Assembly: GCA_900759225.1 (NCBI GenBank)
Contig: CAAEUM010000093.1
Coordinates: forward strand, 1-5,329
Source of the DNA: Lachnospiraceae bacterium
GTDB lineage: Bacteria > Bacillota > Clostridia > Lachnospirales > Lachnospiraceae
DNA length: 5,329 bases
Reading direction: 5' to 3'
The notes under the pieces were generated by a model. It made no database searches. It worked only from the letters and a program-made list of their open reading frames with translations, and was not told where the DNA came from. Each line of letters begins with the position of its first letter. The stretch's first letter is position 1. The position numbers were made by a program, and so were the translations under genes. Shown in pieces: positions 1 through 4,940 of the stretch.

Positions 1-96
1 GAAGCCATTGTGCAGATGCATGAGAAGGAGCAGAGCCCTCCGTTTTCAAAAAGGAAAGCGGTAAGCCATAAGCCAGGAAACCTGCTTGATTTGTAA
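1..96 (+). promoter_or_regulatory. Cobalamin riboswitch aptamer, 3' part (left-truncated)
   Basis: This is the 3' portion of a cobalamin (B12) riboswitch, an RNA element that binds adenosylcobalamin or a related corrinoid and represses the downstream gene. Seen in order: GCCATTG at 4-10 (family consensus GCCACUG), a small hairpin TGC/GCA at 11-20, GAGAAGG at 22-28 (consensus GGGAAGG), an 8-bp arm CCGTTTTC/GAAAGCGG at 40-47/54-61 with one G-U pair and a 6-nt loop, and the B12 box AGCCAGGAAACCTGC at 71-85 (consensus close to AGCCAGGAGACCTGCC). Order and spacing match the family. The 5' half, including the L5 loop, lies outside the window, and the exact 3' limit is uncertain. Frame 1 is also open to a TAA at 94-96, but the RNA signature explains the sequence better than a gene tail. 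Confidence 0.88.
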
Positions 97-132
97 GTTG
101 GCGCTTCCTGTGAAAGCCTGTCATCTAAAACG

Positions 133-185
133 GTATCCGTTCAGCTGTTTTTACTGCCTAGATCTTCGCATGGCTGAACGGATAC
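133..185 (+). repeat. 13-bp perfect inverted repeat (large leader hairpin)
   Basis: GTATCCGTTCAGC at 133-145 is the exact reverse complement of GCTGAACGGATAC at 173-185, with a 27-nt loop. G-U pairs at 146/172, 147/171 and 132/186 could lengthen it. The left arm can instead fold into a small local hairpin, AACGG (129-133) with CCGTT (137-141), so two mutually exclusive structures exist. No T-tract follows, so it is not a terminator. It may be part of the switching mechanism; a DNA-level operator is less likely given its position inside the transcribed leader. Confidence 0.75.
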
Positions 186-192
186 TTAAAAC

Positions 193-222
193 GCCTGTCC
201 CTTGGGGCGGACGGCTGTTTTT
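193..222 (+). terminator. Terminator-like hairpin, proximal
   Basis: GCC-T-GTCC (193-200) pairs with GGACGGC (209-215) through 7 base pairs with one bulged T and an 8-nt loop, and is followed by TGTTTTT (216-222). This has the layout of an intrinsic terminator but is weaker than the one at 235-261. An alternative pairing, CGCC (192-195) with GGCG (206-209), competes with it. It could be a first termination point or part of an antiterminator. Confidence 0.4.
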
Positions 223-234
223 GTGCAGATTATG

Positions 235-261
235 AACCAGGCCTGTGTGCCTGGTTTTTTT
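235..261 (+). terminator. Intrinsic terminator of the riboswitch leader
   Basis: AACCAGGC (235-242) and GCCTGGTT (249-256) form a perfect 8-bp stem with a 6-nt loop, running straight into seven Ts (255-261). This is a textbook Rho-independent terminator, located between the B12 aptamer and the start of the transporter genes. It is the likely off-switch when cobalamin is plentiful. The G-U pair 234/257 can extend the stem. Confidence 0.85.
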
Positions 262-288
262 GGATACAGGGCTGCTTTCAGGAAGTGC

Positions 289-324
289 ATGGTACCAGGC
301 CGGGCCAGGAATCCCGGTATCCAT
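289..324 (+). other. Hairpin immediately upstream of the btuF ribosome binding site
   Basis: ATGGTACC (289-296) pairs with GGTA (316-319) and CCAT (321-324), giving 8 bp with a single bulged T320; GG/CC (298-299/314-315) can add two pairs. It ends one base before the AAAGGAGG ribosome binding site. A competing stem, GGATAC (262-267) with GTATCC (317-322) plus GGG/CCC (269-271/313-315), uses the same right arm. It might modulate ribosome access or merely protect the transcript end; there is no direct proof of function. Confidence 0.45.
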
Positions 325-325
325 C

Positions 326-333
326 AAAGGAGG
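326..333 (+). promoter_or_regulatory. Ribosome binding site that fixes the btuF start
   Basis: AAAGGAGG lies 6 nt before the ATG at 340. This strong site, followed at once by a lipoprotein signal peptide, makes 340 the true start. The longer open frame back to TTG 202 runs through the terminator. Confidence 0.93.
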
Positions 334-339
334 AAGAAA

Positions 340-1524
340 ATGAGAACCAAAAGTGAAAACAGAAACCGAAACAGAAAATGGGTATATGCAGGTATGCTGG
401 CCTTAGGTTTGGCAGCCATCCTATGTGCCTGTCAAAAGAGTGCGGCAGCTGACACCTCAAAAGAAGAGGCAACTGAAGCCGTAACTGAAACCCAGACTGA
501 GGTACAGACGCAAGTGCAGGAAGATGCGAAGTCTGAGGGCACCCTGACCCTGTTTACAGATGACCTTGGCAGGGAGATAGAGCTGGAGCTTCCTGTTACC
601 AGGGCCTGTGTGGCAAACCGTTATAATAATGAACTGATTCGTGCAGTAGGTGCAGGGGACTGCGTTGTGGGGGTTGATATTTATACTTCTCAGGATTCTG
701 TATATTGGCCTCAGTTTGGCCCGGAGGAAACCTTTGGAAAAGATGAGTACGATTATGAGAAGATCGTGGAGTTAAATCCCCAGGTGCTTGTGATTCCGAA
801 AAATGGCCCTCTGGAGGAAGCGGAGGAAAAGCTGGAGCCCTTTGGAATCAAGGTCGCAGTTATTACAGGATGGGATAATTCAGATGTGCCGAAGCAGATC
901 GCACTTTGCGGAACGCTGTTTGGAAAAGAAGAGGAAGCAAGGAAACTGACAGAGTTTTATGAGAAGCCGGTTCATTATATGGAGGAGCAGTTAAAACAGG
1001 TGAAGGAGCCAAAAACAGTTTACTGGGAATACGGCGGGGATTATACCACCTGTATCCCGGGAACCTCCAATGACGGATGGCACAATATGATCTCCATGGC
1101 AGGAGGAAAAAACATATTCGGTGATGCTTCCCTGGCAGGAAAGGACATTGATCCGGAATGGATTTTAGAGGCAGATCCGGATATGATCATAAAAATTTAT
1201 GCAGGTGAGGTCGTGGGAAACAGCGGCGTATTTACGGCACCGCCTCAGGAGGAGTTTGCAGCAAAGGCAGAAACCATGCTCGACAGGCCTGGCTGGAGCG
1301 GGTTAAAAGCAGTGCAGGAGGGGAATTTCTACCTGAATACAGCCTTTATGAGCGGAGGCCTGGGAAAAATGATAGGGGCTGCCTATCTTGCAAAGTGGCT
1401 GTACCCGGAGCTTATGACAGACCTTGACCCGGATGCAATCTTTTCACAGTGGATGGCATATCAGGGCTTTGAACCGAATGCCCCACATTATTACCATGTA
1501 ATGCCTCAGAAAGGGACAGATTAA
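340..1524 (+). CDS. btuF: Cobalamin ABC transporter substrate-binding lipoprotein (BtuF/FecB family)
   Basis: This is an extracytoplasmic binding protein of 394 aa, lipid-anchored, that would capture corrinoid and deliver it to the permease encoded next. The N-terminus has basic residues, a hydrophobic stretch (about 14-30) and a lipobox LCAC, with Cys31 as the likely lipidated residue. A Glu/Thr/Gln-rich linker (about 32-68) precedes the class III binding fold (about 70-385), which opens with FTDDLGREIEL. The first lobe has YDYEKIVELNPQVLVI (137-152) and the second AGGKNIFGD (254-262) with DPEWILEADPD (271-281). By recalled alignment with E. coli BtuF, Glu140 and Glu273 match the two glutamates (Glu72, Glu202) that dock onto the permease. 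The stop codon overlaps the permease start. The family also carries iron-siderophore and haem; the upstream B12 riboswitch points to corrinoid. Confidence 0.85.
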   Translation: MRTKSENRNRNRKWVYAGMLALGLAAILCACQKSAAADTSKEEATEAVTETQTEVQTQVQEDAKSEGTLTLFTDDLGREIELELPVTRACVANRYNNELIRAVGAGDCVVGVDIYTSQDSVYWPQFGPEETFGKDEYDYEKIVELNPQVLVIPKNGPLEEAEEKLEPFGIKVAVITGWDNSDVPKQIALCGTLFGKEEEARKLTEFYEKPVHYMEEQLKQVKEPKTVYWEYGGDYTTCIPGTSNDGWHNMISMAGGKNIFGDASLAGKDIDPEWILEADPDMIIKIYAGEVVGNSGVFTAPPQEEFAAKAETMLDRPGWSGLKAVQEGNFYLNTAFMSGGLGKMIGAAYLAKWLYPELMTDLDPDAIFSQWMAYQGFEPNAPHYYHVMPQKGTD

Positions 1525-2582
1525 TGCCGGCGCTTAAGGATGAATATAAAATAAGAGGCCAAAGGAGAAGGGGGATGTTTCTTCTCTCCCTTCTGTTCCT
1601 TTTTGCTGCTGCTGCCGCCGCCTGCTTTGTGGGAACCTCAGATCTTAGTCTGGGGCGGATGGCAGCTTCTTTATTTCCGGGCTTTGGAGAAAAAAGGGGT
1701 ATATTGCCCTTAGATGAACGGGAGATAAATGTACTTTTTATGCTCCGCCTTCCAAGGGTGGCGGCTGCCCTGGCAGCAGGGGCTGGGCTTGGAATTTCCG
1801 GCACAGCCATGCAGGCTATTACAGGGAACCATATGGCCAGTCCCTTTACTACCGGGATTTCCAGTGCAGCCGCCTTTGGAGCAGCAGCGGTGATCATTTT
1901 TGGCGGCGTGGGGCCGGGAGCACAGAAAACAGCTACAGTTGCAGCTGCCTTTTTAATGGCGGCCCTCTGTACTATGCTGGTCTATGGGCTTGCAAATGTA
2001 AGGGGGATGGGGGCTCAGGCTTTGGTGCTGATCGGGATTGCTTTAAATTATCTGTTTCAGGCCATGAATTCTACGATGCAGTTTATTGCCAATGAGCAGC
2101 AGCTTCCCGCTATTGTCCATTGGACCTTCGGAAGCCTGACAGCGGCAGGCTGGGGGGAGGTCGCTGTTATGGCAGTGATTTTTGCCCTTGTCTTTCTTTT
2201 ATATGGAAGCCAGGCATGGGCCTTTAATCTTCTTTCCCTGGGGCAGGAGGAGACAGCTGCCTCCCTGGGGCTTCATGTGGCAAAGCTGCGGATCGTAACC
2301 GGTGCAGCGGGAGCGCTTATGACAGCGGCAGTTGTAAGCTTTACAGGTGTGATCGGCTTTGTAGGGCTGGTAGCTCCTCATATGGCAAGGCTTTTGCTTG
2401 GCGGCGATTACCGTCTGGTGCTGCCATTTTCGGCTGTCTTTGGGGCTCTTCTGGTGCTTCTTGGGGATACCCTGGGCAGGACCCTTTTTTCACCTGTAAC
2501 AATTCCCGTGGGGATCGTAGTATCCTATGTAGGCGTTCCTCTTTTTCTGTGGCTTATACTGAGAGAAAGGAGAATGGGATGA
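1524..2582 (+). CDS. btuC: Cobalamin ABC transporter permease (BtuC/FecCD family)
   Basis: This is a polytopic membrane protein of 352 aa that would form, as a homodimer, the translocation channel for corrinoid. Family hallmarks are LRLPRVAAALAAGAGLGISG (from residue 74), a GTAMQAITGNHMASPFTTGI block, GFVGLVAPHMARLLLGG (from 278) and the C-terminal IPVGIVVSYVGVPLFL. About ten hydrophobic segments, the first near 18-36, and the length fit FecCD permeases. The ATG at 1524 overlaps the btuF stop (TAATG), which suggests translational coupling. An in-frame ATG at 1575 has the better Shine-Dalgarno (AAAGGAG, 1561-1567, 7-nt spacing) and would give 335 aa. I keep 1524 because it retains the basic cytoplasmic leader RGQRRRG, but the shorter start is possible. 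Substrate is inferred from the riboswitch. Confidence 0.87.
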   Translation: MPALKDEYKIRGQRRRGMFLLSLLFLFAAAAAACFVGTSDLSLGRMAASLFPGFGEKRGILPLDEREINVLFMLRLPRVAAALAAGAGLGISGTAMQAITGNHMASPFTTGISSAAAFGAAAVIIFGGVGPGAQKTATVAAAFLMAALCTMLVYGLANVRGMGAQALVLIGIALNYLFQAMNSTMQFIANEQQLPAIVHWTFGSLTAAGWGEVAVMAVIFALVFLLYGSQAWAFNLLSLGQEETAASLGLHVAKLRIVTGAAGALMTAAVVSFTGVIGFVGLVAPHMARLLLGGDYRLVLPFSAVFGALLVLLGDTLGRTLFSPVTIPVGIVVSYVGVPLFLWLILRERRMG

Positions 2583-3382
2583 AGTTTCTTTCGGTTAAAG
2601 ATCTTTTCTTTTCATATAAAAAGCACCCGGTTTTAAGAAATCTGTCAATGGAGGCAGGTGCAGGGCAGGTGTATCTGATTTTGGGGCCCAACGGCGCCGG
2701 GAAATCCACTCTGCTAAAATGTGCGGCAGGCCTTTTAAAGCCGGAAGCAGGCTCTGTCTGCTGGAACGGGCGGGAAATCTCCTCGATCTCTTTAAGGGAA
2801 CGGGCCAGATTATTTGGGTATGTGCCTCAGAGCGCAGGAGAGGCAGGAGGGCTGACGGTTATGGACACAGTGCTGTCAGGCCGTTTCCCCTACATGAGAG
2901 AAAGGGGGCTTATATCGCCCAAGGCAGACAGGAGGGATATGGAGGCAGTGGAGGCCCTTTTAAAGGAGCTGGGCCTTTTGGAGCTGGCCTTTCGCACTCT
3001 TTCCCAGATAAGCGGGGGGGAGCGCCAGCGGGTGCTTGTGGCAAGGGCCCTGGCACAGGAACCGGAGGTTTTATTTCTGGATGAGCCCACCAATAACCTT
3101 GATCTGCGCTATGAGCTGGATCTGATGGAGCTTCTTGTAAAGCTTGCCAGGCAGCGCAGCATGGCGGTCATTGCCATTATCCATGATCTGAACCTTTCAT
3201 TGGAATATGGGGACTGTGCCCTGCTTTTAAAGGGGGGCACAGTCCTGGCAGAGGGAAGCCCAAAGGAAATTTTAACACCAAAGGCGCTGCGGGCTTCCTA
3301 TGGGGTGGAGATGCGGATGGCAGAAGCAGATGGCTGTCACTTTCTGATACCAAAAACATTTGGCTTTCCAAATTCCGGCTGA
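2579..3382 (+). CDS. btuD: Cobalamin ABC transporter ATP-binding protein (BtuD/FecE family)
   Basis: This 267-aa cytoplasmic ATPase would power the importer as a dimer bound to the permease. All motifs are intact: Walker A GPNGAGKST (36-44), Q-loop Gln84 in YVPQS, signature ISGGERQ (144-150), Walker B VLFLDEP (164-170), D-loop NLD (173-175) and switch His202 in IIHDLN. The TVLSGRFPY stretch (97-105) is typical of the iron-siderophore/B12 subfamily. The start at 2579 overlaps the permease stop (ATGA) and has AAAGGAG (2566-2572) at 6-nt spacing; a 10-codon upstream extension in the same frame lacks support. About 70 C-terminal residues follow the switch histidine, as in many Gram-positive homologues. 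Corrinoid specificity comes from context, not from this protein. Confidence 0.88.
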   Translation: MKFLSVKDLFFSYKKHPVLRNLSMEAGAGQVYLILGPNGAGKSTLLKCAAGLLKPEAGSVCWNGREISSISLRERARLFGYVPQSAGEAGGLTVMDTVLSGRFPYMRERGLISPKADRRDMEAVEALLKELGLLELAFRTLSQISGGERQRVLVARALAQEPEVLFLDEPTNNLDLRYELDLMELLVKLARQRSMAVIAIIHDLNLSLEYGDCALLLKGGTVLAEGSPKEILTPKALRASYGVEMRMAEADGCHFLIPKTFGFPNSG

Positions 3383-3393
3383 TGTGATATAAT
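3365..3393 (+). promoter_or_regulatory. Sigma-A type promoter for pyrH-frr
   Basis: A perfect extended -10, TGATATAAT (TG at 3385-3386, TATAAT at 3388-3393), stands 17 bp after TTTCCA (3365-3370), a 4/6 match to the -35 consensus. The -35 lies inside the last codons of btuD. Transcription would start near 3400, giving a leader of about 84 nt before pyrH. It would separate the housekeeping genes from B12 control. I see no terminator between btuD and pyrH, so read-through from btuFCD could add to pyrH expression. Confidence 0.72.
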
Positions 3394-3464
3394 AACTCCA
3401 AAACAGGGTAGCGGAAGCAGAAGCTGTAAGCCTTGTGCAAAGCCTATGGCCTTCCCTATCTTAT

Positions 3465-3470
3465 AAGGAG
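3465..3470 (+). promoter_or_regulatory. Shine-Dalgarno of pyrH with unusual spacing
   Basis: AAGGAG is the only good ribosome binding sequence near pyrH but lies 13 nt before the ATG at 3484, longer than the usual 5-9 nt. An out-of-frame ATG (3473) sits 2 nt after it and opens a six-codon frame, MKLLWK, ending at TGA 3491-3493. No ATG, GTG or TTG in the pyrH frame has better spacing. Confidence 0.5.
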
Positions 3471-3483
3471 AAATGAAGTTATT

Positions 3484-4185
3484 ATGGAAATGAAGCGCGT
3501 ATTTTTAAAATTAAGCGGGGAAGCCCTGGCAGGCCCGAAAAAAACAGGATTTGACGAAGCGACCGTCAGGGAGGTGGCACGTCAGGTAAAGGAATCCGTT
3601 GATAAGGGGATACAGGTAGGGATCGTAATTGGCGGAGGGAATTTCTGGCGCGGGCGCACCAGTGAGTCCATTGACCGCACAAAGGCAGATCAGATTGGCA
3701 TGCTCGCTACGATCATGAACTGCATCTATGTTTCGGAAATCTTCCGCTGTCAGGGGATGAAAACAGAAATCCTTACCCCCTTTGCCTGTGGTTCTATGAC
3801 AAAGCTGTTTTCAAAGGATTTGGCTAACAGCTGTTTTGAGCAGGGAATGGTTGTATTTTTTGCAGGAGGAACGGGACATCCCTATTTCTCCACAGATACA
3901 GGTATTGCGCTGCGGGCTATTGAGATGGATGCAGACTGTATCCTTCTGGCAAAAGCCATTGACGGCGTATATGACAGCGACCCGAAGGTAAATCCGGATG
4001 CAAAGAAATACGATACTATCTCCATTCAGGAGGTCATTGACAAGCAGCTGGCAGTGGTTGATCTGACTGCGTCCATTATGTGTATGGAGCACAGGATGCC
4101 TATGGCAGTATTCAGCTTAAACGAGAAGGACGGAATCGCAAATGCCATGCAGGGCAATATTCATGGTACCATTGTGACTGCATAA
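3484..4185 (+). CDS. pyrH: Uridylate kinase (UMP kinase)
   Basis: PyrH phosphorylates UMP to UDP with ATP, in the cytoplasm, as a hexamer of the amino-acid-kinase fold; it feeds UTP/CTP and nucleotide-sugar synthesis. The protein has 233 aa, close to the usual 235-245. Motifs: KLSGEALAG (9-17), phosphate-binding VIGGGNFWRG (48-57), DRTKADQIGMLATIMN (64-79), GGTGHPYFSTDT (128-139), LLAKAIDGVYDSDP (154-167) and DLTASIMCMEH near the end. The start at 3484 (MEMKRVFLKLSGEAL) matches the family N-terminus; the next ATG at 3490 is an alternative that would remove two residues. The frame is open upstream to 3433, but that extension is not conserved in known PyrH proteins. The Shine-Dalgarno is rather distant. 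Its neighbour frr follows after 107 nt. Confidence 0.96.
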   Translation: MEMKRVFLKLSGEALAGPKKTGFDEATVREVARQVKESVDKGIQVGIVIGGGNFWRGRTSESIDRTKADQIGMLATIMNCIYVSEIFRCQGMKTEILTPFACGSMTKLFSKDLANSCFEQGMVVFFAGGTGHPYFSTDTGIALRAIEMDADCILLAKAIDGVYDSDPKVNPDAKKYDTISIQEVIDKQLAVVDLTASIMCMEHRMPMAVFSLNEKDGIANAMQGNIHGTIVTA

Positions 4186-4292
4186 CAGGCAGGGATTTTC
4201 CTATATGAAATCGACAGAACACGCTGTGCGGGCCGGTTGGCTGCCTGCGTATATGAAAAAAGGCCGGGAGGCTGTATTAACAGGAGGAAATT
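4186..4292 (+). other. pyrH-frr intergenic region with short repeats
   Basis: This 107-nt gap contains two imperfect direct repeats, GGCCGGTTGGCTG (4231-4243) and GGCCGGGAGGCTG (4262-4274), each downstream of a copy of TATATGAAA (4202-4210 and 4250-4258). A 7-bp inverted repeat, CAGGCAG/CTGCCTG (4186-4192/4241-4247), spans the first half. There is no T-tract terminator and no convincing promoter. The strong Shine-Dalgarno of frr (AGGAGG, 4282-4287) lies at the end. Its function is unknown; pyrH and frr are probably co-transcribed across it. Confidence 0.5.
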
Positions 4293-4844
4293 ATGGAAGC
4301 TTTAAAAATGTATGAGGACAAAATGAACAAGACACTGGATGTACTGCTGGATGAGTTCGGCACGATCCGCGCAGGGCGTGCAAATCCCCATGTGCTTGAT
4401 AAAATTAAGGTAGATTATTATGGAACTCCAACACCCCTTCAGCAGGTGGGAAATATTTCTGTTCCGGAGGCAAGGATGATCGTGATCCAGCCATGGGAGA
4501 AAAGCCTGTTAAAGGCGATTGAAAAGGCGATCCTTACCTCTGAGCTTGGTATTAATCCAACCAATGACGGCAGCTGTATCCGTCTTATCTTCCCTGAAAT
4601 GACAGAGGACCGCAGAAAGGCTGTTTCCAAGGATGTAAAGAAAAAGGGAGAGGGCGCTAAGGTTGCACTGCGCAATATCCGCAGGGATGCCAATGATGCT
4701 TTCAAGAAATCGGAGAAGGCAGGAGAAATTTCCGAGGACGAGCTGACAGAGATGACAGACCGCATCCAGAAGCTTACAGATAAGATGGTTGAGCGTGTGG
4801 ATAAGGAAGTTGAGATTAAGACAAAGGAAATCATGACTGTTTAA
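4293..4844 (+). CDS. frr: Ribosome recycling factor
   Basis: RRF acts with EF-G to split the post-termination ribosome so that subunits can be reused; it is cytoplasmic and essential in bacteria. The 183-aa protein is the usual length (about 185). The N-terminal helix leads to IRAGRANPHVLDKIKVDYYG (from 25), then the conserved GTPTPL (44-49) and the small beta/alpha domain with IVIQPWEKS. The C-terminal helices include ALRNIRRDANDAFKK and the charged EISEDELTEMTDRIQKLTDK, which complete the three-helix bundle. The start is well supported: AGGAGG at 4282-4287 with 5-nt spacing. It lies between pyrH and uppS, the standard order in Firmicutes. Nothing is missing or unusual. Confidence 0.97.
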   Translation: MEALKMYEDKMNKTLDVLLDEFGTIRAGRANPHVLDKIKVDYYGTPTPLQQVGNISVPEARMIVIQPWEKSLLKAIEKAILTSELGINPTNDGSCIRLIFPEMTEDRRKAVSKDVKKKGEGAKVALRNIRRDANDAFKKSEKAGEISEDELTEMTDRIQKLTDKMVERVDKEVEIKTKEIMTV

Positions 4845-4867
4845 TTGCAGCATAGAGGACACATATA

Positions 4868-4897
4868 GGGGGCAGGGAGGGTCCTGCCTCCTGTTTT
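4868..4897 (+). terminator. Hairpin with T-rich tail between frr and uppS
   Basis: GGGGGCAGG (4868-4876) pairs with CCTGCCTCC (4883-4891): 9 bp with one G-U and a 6-nt loop, followed by TGTTTT. The stem is strong but the T-tract is short and interrupted, so it may be a partial terminator or attenuator that lowers uppS expression relative to pyrH-frr, or an RNA processing or stability element. It leaves only about 45 nt before uppS, and I see no strong promoter there. Confidence 0.6.
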
Positions 4898-4940
4898 GTG
4901 GTTTATAAAACGATAAAGACATGGAAAGGCGGAAGCAGGA

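Larger units (their letters stand above)
97..339 (+). promoter_or_regulatory. Riboswitch expression platform / 5' leader of btuFCD
   Basis: This gene-free stretch of about 240 nt joins the B12 aptamer to the binding-protein gene. It holds a long perfect inverted repeat (133-145/173-185), a terminator-like hairpin (193-222), a strong intrinsic terminator (235-261), a hairpin just upstream of the ribosome binding site (289-324) and a Shine-Dalgarno sequence (326-333). Several stem halves can pair with more than one partner, as expected of a switch. In Gram-positive bacteria cobalamin riboswitches usually act by early termination, and the 235-261 terminator fits that. Which structures form with and without ligand cannot be settled by eye. 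I see no convincing internal promoter. An in-frame TTG at 202 would extend the first gene through the terminator and is not a believable start. Confidence 0.7.

Noticed and set aside
1..96. Frame-1 open reading tail ending at TAA 94-96
   Set aside because: It has no recognisable protein features, and the same bases carry the ordered cobalamin riboswitch signature including the B12 box.
202..339. N-terminal extension of the binding protein from TTG 202
   Set aside because: It runs through the intrinsic terminator and lacks a ribosome binding site. ATG 340 has AAAGGAGG at 6 nt and begins a proper lipoprotein signal peptide.
1412..1897. 161-codon open frame on the minus strand
   Set aside because: It is antisense to btuF/btuC, made of low-complexity Ala/Pro/Arg runs from the GC-rich permease codons, and has no family resemblance.
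2719..3084. 121-codon + strand frame inside btuD
   Set aside because: It is a frame-shifted shadow of the intact ATPase with Gly/Arg-rich low-complexity sequence.
3433..3483. 17-codon N-terminal extension of PyrH
   Set aside because: It crosses the Shine-Dalgarno and is not part of the conserved PyrH fold, which begins at KRVFLKLSGEAL.
4902..4920. AT-rich TATAAA and GATAAA as -10 elements of a uppS promoter
   Set aside because: No acceptable -35 lies at 16-18 bp from either one, so I do not claim a promoter.
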